The notes beneath the pieces are model-generated. The model saw nothing but the letters and a program-made list of their open reading frames with translations. It made no database searches and was not told where the DNA came from. A stretch of 64,000 bases of DNA from Caulobacter segnis (GTDB lineage Bacteria > Pseudomonadota > Alphaproteobacteria > Caulobacterales > Caulobacteraceae): NCBI RefSeq assembly GCF_023935105.1, contig NZ_CP096040.1, positions 1,550,001 through 1,614,000 of the forward strand. Direction: 5' to 3'. Shown one piece after another: positions 1 through 11,100 of this stretch. Each line of letters opens with the position of its first letter. Positions within the stretch are counted from its first letter, which is position 1. Made by a program: the position numbers and the translations under genes.

Positions 1-769
1 GCGCGGCGTGGGTAGCCAGGATCATCGCGCCCTGGCGCGCCGGGCTCCAGTGTGCGCCCTCCTGGGTATTGGCCGCGCGCCAGTAGTCGGTATTGGGTTC
101 GTTGACCGGCGACAGGGTGCGGAAGACGACGCCGTGCCTGTGCTGGAGCTCGTCGACGACCCGCGCCAGATAGGCGGCGAACGGACCCTCCTGCCCGGGG
201 CGCAGATTGTCGTCCGCGCCGTTCTCGGCCCCGGACACCTTGCCGCTGACCGTCATGAACCAGGGTGGAGAGTTAGAGAACGCCTCGAGGATCGGGGCGC
301 GCACGCGGGCCTTGATGGCGTCCAGCCACCAGCGTTGATTGGCGTCGGCCGACCAGTCCCACATCGCCTCTTGGTCCGGCGTCCACCAGTCGGTCCCGGT
401 CGTTCCTCGCGGCTGGCGCCAGAAGCCGGGGATCGCCGCGCCAGGGCGCAGATAGGGCTCCACATCCGGACGGTCGCCGCCGCCGATGTTGTAGCGGGCG
501 ATGGTCCAGCCCAGGCCCCGCGGACCATAGAGCAGGTCGGCCAGGCGCTCGCGCTCGGCGTCGGGCCAGCCGCCGGTGACATGAGCGAACCAGGCCAGGG
601 CCGTGCCCCAGCCCTCGAACACCGTCGAGGCGCGCGAGAGGTCCGGACGCGGGGCGATCGACACGGCCGGTTCCTCGGCATGGACGAGGGCGGGAGCGGC
701 CGCCCAGCCCGCGATGGCGGCCAGCAGGGCGCGTCGGGACGGCGCGATAGCGAGGGCGGGTTTGGTCAC
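1..769 (-). CDS. GH30-like endo-beta-galactanase, exported (3' end missing)
   Basis: The reading frame runs off the left edge of the window. I start it at GTG 769 because the nearby upstream ATGs are in a frame that stops at once. The N-terminus has a twin-arginine-like signal (SRRALL, then an Ala-rich stretch ending in HAEE). The mature part begins FEGWGTALAWFAHVTGGWP, followed by YNIGGGD, SNSPPWFMTVSG and SPVNEPNTDYW. This order is typical of GH30 endo-beta-1,6-galactanase-like enzymes, with Glu224 of VNEP as the expected acid/base. The nucleophile would lie in the missing part. In the family these enzymes cut beta-1,6-galactan side chains of arabinogalactan, which fits the neighbouring receptor and beta-galactosidase. 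A palindromic operator lies 32 bases upstream. The family call is fairly secure; the linkage specificity is inferred. Confidence 0.8.
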   Translation of the reverse strand, partial: MTKPALAIAPSRRALLAAIAGWAAAPALVHAEEPAVSIAPRPDLSRASTVFEGWGTALAWFAHVTGGWPDAERERLADLLYGPRGLGWTIARYNIGGGDRPDVEPYLRPGAAIPGFWRQPRGTTGTDWWTPDQEAMWDWSADANQRWWLDAIKARVRAPILEAFSNSPPWFMTVSGKVSGAENGADDNLRPGQEGPFAAYLARVVDELQHRHGVVFRTLSPVNEPNTDYWRAANTQEGAHWSPARQGAMILATHAA

Positions 770-800
770 GCGGTCATGCTGCATCTCTTATCGCCCATAA

Positions 801-811
801 TTGTCTGACAA
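801..811. promoter_or_regulatory. FadR/GntR-like operator TTGTCTGACAA
   Basis: This is a perfect 11-base palindrome, TTGTC-T-GACAA. It sits 32 bases upstream of the GH30 start, in the 361-base gap shared with the divergent receptor. The TNGTC-N-GACNA pattern is typical of FadR-subfamily GntR repressors. Similar sequences occur at 1038, 4070, 26555 and 31675, mostly before galactan genes. No GntR gene is in the window, so the cognate regulator is unknown. Confidence 0.6.
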
Positions 812-1037
812 CGTGTCTCAGCGCCGAAGTAAATTTGGCTTGATTTACGGCCTCTGTCGTCGGTTCGCCGCCCTCCGGATCGCGTTGGGCTATTCGCCTA
901 AAGCGGGAATTTCACCGTTGGAAACGGCGATTTAGCCGATTTTCTCCACACCCTGGACTCACCTTTCTCCGGTCCTGAACCTGTGGTCGAGCTTGGCTCG
1001 CCCGCGACCAATCTCGTAGCGTCTCGAGAAATCATAC

Positions 1038-1048
1038 TTGTACGATAA
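1038..1048. promoter_or_regulatory. FadR/GntR-like operator TTGTACGATAA
   Basis: This near-palindrome (TTGT, three bases, AYAA) lies 83 bases before the receptor ATG. The same 11 bases recur exactly at 31675, before the GH53 galactanase gene, with similar flanks (GATAAATG). The rest of the 770-1130 gap shows no gene. Confidence 0.5.
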
Positions 1049-1130
1049 ATGGTAGCGTAATATGTCAGACATGAAATCGCGTTCCAAAGCAAAGCGTGTC
1101 CGAAAAAAGCATAACGCTAGGAGGAAGCTC

Positions 1131-3917
1131 ATGAGAGCCGTGCAGGTGGGATTGATGGTGGGCGCGTCGGTCTTGGCGCTGGGCTTGGCCGCGCCGGCCG
1201 GAGCCCAGACGGCGGGGGGCGCCCAGAACGACACGGCGGTTTCGGAAGTGGTGGTCACGGGCGTGCGCGAGAGCCTGCGCTCGGCCCAGGCGATCAAGCG
1301 CAGCGCCGACCAGATCGTCGACTCGGTCCAGGCCCAGGACATCGGCAAGCTGCCGGACGCCAACACCACCGAGGCTCTACAGCGCATCACCGGCGTGCAG
1401 ATCCAGCGCCGCTACGGCGAAGGCGCCACCGATTTCGATCACCGCACCCAGCCGGCCGTCACCGTGCGCGGCCTGACCCAGGTGCAGAACTTCCTCGACG
1501 GCCGCGCCGTCTATTCGGCCTCGGGCGGCCGGGCGTTCGACCTCGAGGGCGTGCCGCCGGAGCTGCTGTCGGGCATCGACGTCTACAAGAATGCGCCGGC
1601 CAACATCATCGAGGGCGGGGTCGGCGGCGCGGTGAACCTGCGGACGCGCAAGCCCTTCGACTCGGCCGGCCGCGTGCTCAGCGCCACCGTGCGCGGCAAC
1701 TACTACGATCGCGTCGGCAAGGACGGCGGCTCGATCTCGGGCCTCTACAGCAATCGCTGGGACACCTCGGCCGGCGAGATGGGCTTCCTGATCAACGCGG
1801 TGCTCAGCAAGAGCCACTATCGGCAGGACGGCCTGCTGGCGGGACCATTCGACACCGTGCCGGCCGGTTCGATCGCCAACGCGCCGGCGAACGCCCAGGT
1901 CCCCTACGGCTTCGAGATCTACGACGACACCGGCGATCGCAAGCGCCTGGGCATCGCCACGGCGTTCCAGTGGAAGCCCAGTGACGACCTGCTGCTGACA
2001 GCCCAGTACCAGCGCACCAAGTACTGGTTCAATCGCACCGGGGCCTACTACTACGACTACAACAACCGCTCGAACGTCCGGAACGCCGCCGGCGCGGTGA
2101 CCAGCTACGGCACCGATCCGCTACCGGGCGCGGCCTTCACCTTCAACGACGAGGGCTACGCCACCAAGGGCGCGCTGCGGAACCAGACCTTCGAGACCGG
2201 CCGCTATGATCAGCAGCTGTGGAGCCAGAGCCAGAACTTCACCCTGAACGCTGCCTGGCGGGTCAGCGACAGGCTGAAGGCCAATTTCGACGCCCAGTAC
2301 CTGAAGTCGTACTACAACGCCGATCGCAACGGTCACGTTCTGTCGCTGTACACCCAGTCGGGCCAGACGGGCCTGACCACGCCGCACAAGACGATCGTCG
2401 ACTTCGACCTGACCGGCAAATATCCCAGGTTCGAGGTGCGGGACCCGACCCTGCTGAGCGATCCGGCCAACTACACGACGCCCTATGTCGCCGACTCCTT
2501 GCAGCGGAACGACGCCGAGACCTACGCCCTGACCGGCGACTTCGAGTACGACTTCGAGGGCGGCTTCTTCGACAAGCTGCGCGGCGGGGCGCGCTATTCC
2601 GACAACAACATCGACCTGCGCGGCACCTGGCACGGCGTCTGCATCACGTCGCTGGGCGCGGATCCCAACTGCTCGGCCCCGGCCGGTACGCCGCTGGTGC
2701 CGCTGTCGGCCCACCCGCAGCTGGCCATGAAGGGCCCGTCCAAGGACTGGTTCGACGGCAACACCGTCAAGGGCGGCCTGCTGTATCCGGCCTTCCCGGC
2801 GGGCGACGGGGTCTGGGCCCAGACCAAGGCGCTCTACGCCCTGCTGGGCGCGACGACCAAGGACAGCTTCGCGCCAGGCGATCTGAACAGCCAGACCGAG
2901 AAGACCTATACCGGCTGGGCCGTCGCCGACTACGACACCGAGATCGGCGGCGTGGCCGTCGACGGCGGCATTGGCGTTCGGGTGATCAAGACCCAAGCCA
3001 CGTCGAAGGGCACCCAGTTCAACGCGGATGGCACCTCGAAGGCGATCGACGTCGACAACAGCTACACGCGGGTGCTGCCCAGCTTCAACCTGCGCGCCAA
3101 GCTGACCGACTCCCTGCAGGCGCGCCTGGCCTATTCGAAGGGCCTGGCCCGGCCGAATTTTGACCAGCTGTCGACCAACCTGACCCTGAACAACCCCAAC
3201 CAGGTGAACCCGGTCACCGGTCACCCCAGCGCCAGCTCGGGCAATCCGACCCTGCATCCCATCGAGTCGGACAACTACGACCTGACGGCCGAGTGGTACT
3301 TCTCCAGCACCGGCTCGCTGACGGCCGGCGCGTTCTACAAGAAGGTCGACGGCTTCCTGGCCGGCGGCACGGTGACGGGGTCCTACAACGGCGTCGTCTA
3401 CGATGTCGGCACGGTGGTCAATTCGGGCAAGGGCACGGTCAAGGGGATCGAGCTGGGCTACCAGCAGTTCTTTGACTTCCTGCCGGGCCTGCTCAGCGGC
3501 TTGGGCCTGCAGGCCAACTACACCTATGTCGACAGCAGCGTGAGCAACCCGTTCGCCACGGCGGGCTCGAGCATCCCCACCCAGGTGCCGCTCGAGAAGC
3601 TGTCCAAGAACAGCTACAATCTGGTGGGCCTCTACGAGAAGGGGCCGGTCAGCGCCCGCGTCGCCTACAACTGGCGCTCGGCCTATCTGGACCAGACGAC
3701 GGGCAGCGGCGCCAACGGCATCCCGCAATACGCCAAGCCCTACGCCTCGCTGGACGCCTCGATCAGCTACGACGTCAACGACCACGTCGCGGTGTCATTC
3801 GACGCGGTGAACATCAACAACCGCATGAACGTCCTCTACATCGGCACGCCCGCCGCGCCGCTGCAGTACCAGCTGAACGACCGCCGCTACGGCTTCGCCG
3901 TGCGCGTGACCTACTAG
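1131..3917 (+). CDS. TonB-dependent receptor, carbohydrate type (TBDR1)
   Basis: A 928-residue outer-membrane receptor. I chose ATG 1131 because AGGAGGA (1119-1125) lies five bases ahead of it and a good signal peptide follows (MRAVQVGLMVGASVLALGLAAPAGAQ). An upstream in-frame ATG at 1062 would add a basic extension that makes a poor signal. The plug begins with a TonB-box-like SEVVVTGVRESL, then IGKLPDANTTEALQRITGV and EGGVGGAVNLRTRKPF. This is the arrangement of the Xanthomonas/Caulobacter TBDR family (TIGR01782 type), usually used for oligosaccharide uptake. The barrel ends in an aromatic residue (VRVTY). Position between GH30 and GH2 genes suggests galacto-oligosaccharide import. A strong terminator follows directly. 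Confidence 0.9.
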   Translation: MRAVQVGLMVGASVLALGLAAPAGAQTAGGAQNDTAVSEVVVTGVRESLRSAQAIKRSADQIVDSVQAQDIGKLPDANTTEALQRITGVQIQRRYGEGATDFDHRTQPAVTVRGLTQVQNFLDGRAVYSASGGRAFDLEGVPPELLSGIDVYKNAPANIIEGGVGGAVNLRTRKPFDSAGRVLSATVRGNYYDRVGKDGGSISGLYSNRWDTSAGEMGFLINAVLSKSHYRQDGLLAGPFDTVPAGSIANAPANAQVPYGFEIYDDTGDRKRLGIATAFQWKPSDDLLLTAQYQRTKYWFNRTGAYYYDYNNRSNVRNAAGAVTSYGTDPLPGAAFTFNDEGYATKGALRNQTFETGRYDQQLWSQSQNFTLNAAWRVSDRLKANFDAQYLKSYYNADRNGHVLSLYTQSGQTGLTTPHKTIVDFDLTGKYPRFEVRDPTLLSDPANYTTPYVADSLQRNDAETYALTGDFEYDFEGGFFDKLRGGARYSDNNIDLRGTWHGVCITSLGADPNCSAPAGTPLVPLSAHPQLAMKGPSKDWFDGNTVKGGLLYPAFPAGDGVWAQTKALYALLGATTKDSFAPGDLNSQTEKTYTGWAVADYDTEIGGVAVDGGIGVRVIKTQATSKGTQFNADGTSKAIDVDNSYTRVLPSFNLRAKLTDSLQARLAYSKGLARPNFDQLSTNLTLNNPNQVNPVTGHPSASSGNPTLHPIESDNYDLTAEWYFSSTGSLTAGAFYKKVDGFLAGGTVTGSYNGVVYDVGTVVNSGKGTVKGIELGYQQFFDFLPGLLSGLGLQANYTYVDSSVSNPFATAGSSIPTQVPLEKLSKNSYNLVGLYEKGPVSARVAYNWRSAYLDQTTGSGANGIPQYAKPYASLDASISYDVNDHVAVSFDAVNINNRMNVLYIGTPAAPLQYQLNDRRYGFAVRVTY

Positions 3918-3929
3918 CCTCCCCTGCTA

Positions 3930-3966
3930 GCCGGCGTGGCGCCTCCCGCCACGCCGGCGTCTTTTT
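3930..3966 (+). terminator. Intrinsic terminator after TBDR1
   Basis: A perfect 12-base-pair stem (GCCGGCGTGGCG at 3930-3941, complement at 3947-3958) with a five-base loop, followed by TCTTTTT. It begins 13 bases after the receptor stop and separates it from the GH2 gene, which has its own operator. Confidence 0.9.
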
Positions 3967-4069
3967 GTCGGGTTCCGCATGATGCAGGCTTTCGAGATAT
4001 CGGTCACATCGCCCGCCTGGCCCGGTGCGCCGCCCGTCAACGAAGACGTTGACGCTGGCCTCGTTCCAA

Positions 4070-4080
4070 TTGTCTGATAA
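4070..4080. promoter_or_regulatory. FadR/GntR-like operator TTGTCTGATAA
   Basis: It differs by one base from the perfect palindrome at 801 and lies 33 bases upstream of the GH2 start, about the same distance as at the GH30 gene. Confidence 0.55.
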
Positions 4081-7317
<3,237 letters not shown>

Positions 7318-7330
7318 CCAGGAGGCGGCT

Positions 7331-8830
7331 CTAGCGGCGACCGCTGAGCTCGGCGCCGGCGTCCTTGTCGAAGCGGCGGTTCCAGATCGTCGCCGAGGCC
7401 GAGATCGCCGTGACGATCAGGAAGGCGACCGTGAAGTCCCCCAGCCGGGGCGCGGCGCGGTCGCCGGCTAGCATGCCGACGTGCAGCGCCAGCGCGCCGG
7501 TGCAGACGCCCAAGGACAGCATCAGCTGCTGGAAGGTGGCGTAGAAGCTGGTCGCCGCGCTCATCCGCTCGGGCGGGATCTCGTCATAGGCGATGGTGTT
7601 GTAGGCGGTGAACTGGAACGACATGCAGAAGCCGCTGGCCATCAGGGTCAGGAAGATCAGCGGCGTCGGCCAGCTGGGCCTGAAGAAGCCGCAGATGGCG
7701 TAGCCCGCCGTCGCCGCCAGGCCGCCGACGATCAGGCTGTCGCGGAAACCGAAGCGCCGCAGCAGGCGCGGGGCCAGGCTCTTCATCGCCAGGGAGCCGA
7801 TGGCCCCGGCGATGGTGATCGTGCCGCTGACCGCCGCGCTCATGCCAAAACCCAGCTGCAGCATCAGCGGCAGCAGGAACGGCTGGGCGCCCTGGGTGAT
7901 GCGGGTCAGCGAACCGCCGATCACCGACAGCCGGAACGATGGAACCTTCATCAGGCTCAGGTCCAGGATCGGCGCTTCACGCCGCCGAGCGTGGCGGATG
8001 TAGAGGGCGCCCGAGGCCAGGCCGATGGCGATCAGCATCAGGGCGTTGACTAGTTCGCCGCTACGGCTGGTCATCTCGAAGCCGAACAGCAGACAGCCCA
8101 GCGACACGCCCGACAGCAGGAAGCCGGTGATGTCGGTCCGCGCCGGCTTCTCGCCGCGTACCTCGTCGATGAACAGGGTGACCAGGACCAGGCCCAACAC
8201 GCCGATCGGGATGTTCAGATAAAAGATCCACCGCCAGTCCAGATAGGTGACGATGAAGCCGCCGATCGGCGGACCGATGATCGGGCCGATCAGGGCCGGC
8301 ATGATCAGCCACGACGTGGCCGAGACCATGTCCTGCTTGGCCACCGAGCGCAGCAGGACGAGGCGTCCGATCGGGATCATCATCGCGCCGCCCATGCCCT
8401 GCAGGAAGCGGGCGAGGATCAGGAACGGCAGGTTGGTCGCTTGGCCGCACAGCGCCGAGCCGGCGACGAAGATGACGATGGCTAGACGGAATACGGACTT
8501 GGCCCCGAAGCGGTCGGCGATGCGTCCGCTGGCCGGGATGAAGATCGCTAGCGCCAGCAGATAGGCGGTCAGGGCCGAGCTGAGGCTGGGGGCGGGGACG
8601 CCGAAGTCGCGGGCCATGGTCGGCAGGGCCGTCGCCAGCACCGTGGCGTCCATCTGCTCCATGAAGAGCGCACAGGCGATGATCATCGCCACGATGCGGT
8701 AGTCGCGGGCCTTGGGCGCTGCGCTGACCGGGGCTTCGGGGGTGACGGTCACGCCGCTGGCGGCGGGGACGATGCCGTCGCGGATCTCGGAATTGATCGA
8801 CGCCAGGCCGCGCCGGCGCAACCTCACCAT
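7331..8830 (-). CDS. MFS multidrug-type transporter, DHA2 family
   Basis: A 499-residue polytopic membrane protein. MEQMDATVLATALPTMARDF is the family signature at the first transmembrane helix. It is followed by GRIADRFGAK (loop 2-3), ARFLQGMGGAMMIPIGR and the motif C-like IGPIIGPPIGGFIVTYLDWR. The length and motifs fit 14-helix EmrB/QacA-type proton antiporters. No EmrA partner is adjacent and the substrate cannot be told. AAGGAGG lies about ten bases before the start. It converges on the GH2 gene with a 13-base gap, so it is probably not part of the sugar locus. Confidence 0.85.
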   Translation of the reverse strand: MVRLRRRGLASINSEIRDGIVPAASGVTVTPEAPVSAAPKARDYRIVAMIIACALFMEQMDATVLATALPTMARDFGVPAPSLSSALTAYLLALAIFIPASGRIADRFGAKSVFRLAIVIFVAGSALCGQATNLPFLILARFLQGMGGAMMIPIGRLVLLRSVAKQDMVSATSWLIMPALIGPIIGPPIGGFIVTYLDWRWIFYLNIPIGVLGLVLVTLFIDEVRGEKPARTDITGFLLSGVSLGCLLFGFEMTSRSGELVNALMLIAIGLASGALYIRHARRREAPILDLSLMKVPSFRLSVIGGSLTRITQGAQPFLLPLMLQLGFGMSAAVSGTITIAGAIGSLAMKSLAPRLLRRFGFRDSLIVGGLAATAGYAICGFFRPSWPTPLIFLTLMASGFCMSFQFTAYNTIAYDEIPPERMSAATSFYATFQQLMLSLGVCTGALALHVGMLAGDRAAPRLGDFTVAFLIVTAISASATIWNRRFDKDAGAELSGRR

Positions 8831-9001
8831 CTCCGCGCGGCCTCCTTGCGGATCACGATCGGCGGGGCGGCGGAAGGCGGGCGATCAGGCACGGACTTTG
8901 ACTCGACGAGCGACGGCGTTCCTTCCCAGGCCCCCACATAGGCCCTTGCCGGCCGCGGGGGTAGGGGAGGAACGCGCTTTCGATTGCTCCGTCGTCGGAT
9001 C

Positions 9002-10522
9002 TCAGGCTTCGGCGCGACGGAAGGTCTTCAGCGTCGAGGCGGCCAGGATCATGGCCGTCGCCAGCAGGGCGGCGTCGACGATCCAGCCGATCGGGTCGGC
9101 CATCTGGCCGGCGTGGAAGCCTGCGTGGGTCACGGCGACGAGGGCGATCAAGCCGGCGCTGATCCGACGCAGGGCCAGGGAGATTCCGGCCGGCGTTCCC
9201 ACGACGGCCGAGGCGCAGGCCGCCAGGGTGGCCAGGCCCCAGACCGCGACGACGGGCGGGGTGGGCGAGAGCAGGGACACCAGGGCCGAGAAGGCGTAGG
9301 CCACGGGCTGGCTCCAGACGAAGGCGATCCACACCCGCTCCCAGCGCGGGGCCGGCCGGCCCTTGTCGCGGCGACGGGCCAGCCAGATGGCGACGCCGCT
9401 GGACGTCACCGCCGTCAGCCCCAAGCCCAGCAGCAGATAGGCGACCTTGACGGGCCAGCCGCCGAACCAGCCGAAGTGCAAGGGGGTCATGGTCGACAGG
9501 ACGCGCATGCCGACCGAACCGCTTTCATAGCCGACCTCGCCCAGGATCTTGCCGGCGCCGTCGACCACCACTGTCTCGCCGCGCGACAGGCGGCCCTGGG
9601 TGACCAGATTGACGCTGGCGTGCTGGCCGGTTTCACCGGGGTGCTCGATGAAGAGATAGTTCGGGCGCGCGTTCGGATAGCGGGCTTGTAGCGTGGTTAG
9701 GATCGCGGCAACGTCGACGACCTTGGCGGCCGGGCGCGGGTCGTCCTTGACGGTCGGGCCTCGGAACAGGGCGTAGGCCTTGCTGGTGTCGCCTTTGAAG
9801 GTGGCGACGGCCAGAACGCCGACGATGATCACCGTCAGGCCCAGGAAGGCGCCCGTCAGCGAGACCACCAGGTGAAAGGGCAGCCCCCAGACCGAGATGC
9901 GGTTGTGCAGGTCGGCCTCCTGCAGGCGCTTGGAGCCACCCCAGCGGAACGCGAAGGCGTCCTTGAAGACGCGCGGGTGTGACAGCACGCCGGAGACCAG
10001 CGAGGACAGCAGGGCCACGCCCGTCAGGCCGACGATGAAGCCGCCCCAGGCGCGGGGCAGGTGCAGGACGGTGTGCAGCTCGGCCTGGAACTCGGTCCAG
10101 GGCTGTTTCTCGTCGGCCACGAGCTTGCCGGAGGCGTCGGCGATCCAGGTGTGCTCGCCGCCCTTGGCGTCGTCGCCGTGCACGGTCAGGCGGGGATGGG
10201 ACGGCTCGGGCAGGCGGACGAAGAGGTCGTGGGCCTTGGGATTCTTGGCCAGCACCGCGCGGAAGGCGGTGTCGGCGGCTTGGGGCGTGACCTCGTGCAG
10301 CACTGGGCCGGACGGCTGCTCCCAGCGGCCGTACTCGTAGGTGAAGACGGCGATCGAACCCGAGAAGCAGACCAGGTAGATCAGCGCCGCGAAGGCCAGG
10401 CCCAGGGCCGAGTGGCCGGCCAGCATGGCGCGGACGAATTCGGCGGGAACCTTGGGCCAGATCGGCTTGCCGGCGGTCCCGGGCCTGGTCGGTTTCGCGG
10501 GCGCGGTGGTCGAGCCGTCCAT
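9002..10522 (-). CDS. PepSY-domain membrane protein (siderophore/iron operon)
   Basis: A 506-residue protein with PepSY-associated transmembrane helices: an N-terminal helix (HSALGLAFAALIYLVCFSGS), a periplasmic part, HTVLHLPRAWGGFIVGLTG, and several C-terminal helices. I start at ATG 10522, whose first base is the last base of the upstream gene's TGA. A longer open frame to 10639 overlaps that gene and looks spurious. PepSY membrane proteins are common next to siderophore receptors, and some act as reductases of imported ferric chelates; that role here is inferred. It is the last gene of a three-gene overlapping operon (TBDR, small membrane protein, PepSY). Confidence 0.8.
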   Translation of the reverse strand: MDGSTTAPAKPTRPGTAGKPIWPKVPAEFVRAMLAGHSALGLAFAALIYLVCFSGSIAVFTYEYGRWEQPSGPVLHEVTPQAADTAFRAVLAKNPKAHDLFVRLPEPSHPRLTVHGDDAKGGEHTWIADASGKLVADEKQPWTEFQAELHTVLHLPRAWGGFIVGLTGVALLSSLVSGVLSHPRVFKDAFAFRWGGSKRLQEADLHNRISVWGLPFHLVVSLTGAFLGLTVIIVGVLAVATFKGDTSKAYALFRGPTVKDDPRPAAKVVDVAAILTTLQARYPNARPNYLFIEHPGETGQHASVNLVTQGRLSRGETVVVDGAGKILGEVGYESGSVGMRVLSTMTPLHFGWFGGWPVKVAYLLLGLGLTAVTSSGVAIWLARRRDKGRPAPRWERVWIAFVWSQPVAYAFSALVSLLSPTPPVVAVWGLATLAACASAVVGTPAGISLALRRISAGLIALVAVTHAGFHAGQMADPIGWIVDAALLATAMILAASTLKTFRRAEA

Positions 10523-11100
10523 CACAGGGCTCCCTTCAGGAAGGCCGCGCCCAGGGTGACGACCGACACGCCGGCCAGCACGGCGAAGGCGCGCAGGATC
10601 TTGTCGTCCGACAGCGTCCAGGCCATGCCGCCCGCCCACAGGAACGGCACCATCAGTCCGCCGATGACCATCCGGCTCTGGATCTGGCCGGGGGCGCAGA
10701 TGGCCACGGCCAGGCCGCAGCCCAGGGCGGCGATGCCGGCCAGCGGTCCGGCCAGGAAGCCGCGCAGCCAGCCGCGCCAGACCACGCGGCGGCGGTCGGA
10801 CGGCTCCGGCGCCAGTTCGCGCTGGGCCTTCTTCCTGGCGTTGCGGCGCTCGACGCCGGCGGCCACCAGGGCCAGGGCGACGGCCGAGCCGAGGGCCAGC
10901 ATGGCGAAGGGACCGCGCCCTGGGCCCATCAGCGGGACCGACGCGGCGATGGCCAGGACCAGCAGACTCCAGCCGGCCAGGATGAACTTGGGCCGCTCAG
11001 GGCCCGCAGTGTCCCAGGCGCGCTTCAGCAGGTATGTCCCCGCCAGTGGCAAGGGCGCCAGGGCCAGACCCCAGAGCGCGCTGTCGAGAGAGGCGCTCAC
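10522..11100 (-). CDS. Small membrane protein of the iron-receptor operon
   Basis: 192 residues with about five or six hydrophobic segments and a basic, hydrophilic middle part (ERRNARKKAQRELAPEPSDRRR). The GTG start overlaps the receptor stop by four bases (GTGA), and its stop overlaps the PepSY start by one base, so translation is probably coupled. I cannot assign a family with certainty. Uncharacterised proteins of this size commonly sit between siderophore TBDRs and PepSY proteins. Confidence 0.75.
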   Translation of the reverse strand: MSASLDSALWGLALAPLPLAGTYLLKRAWDTAGPERPKFILAGWSLLVLAIAASVPLMGPGRGPFAMLALGSAVALALVAAGVERRNARKKAQRELAPEPSDRRRVVWRGWLRGFLAGPLAGIAALGCGLAVAICAPGQIQSRMVIGGLMVPFLWAGGMAWTLSDDKILRAFAVLAGVSVVTLGAAFLKGAL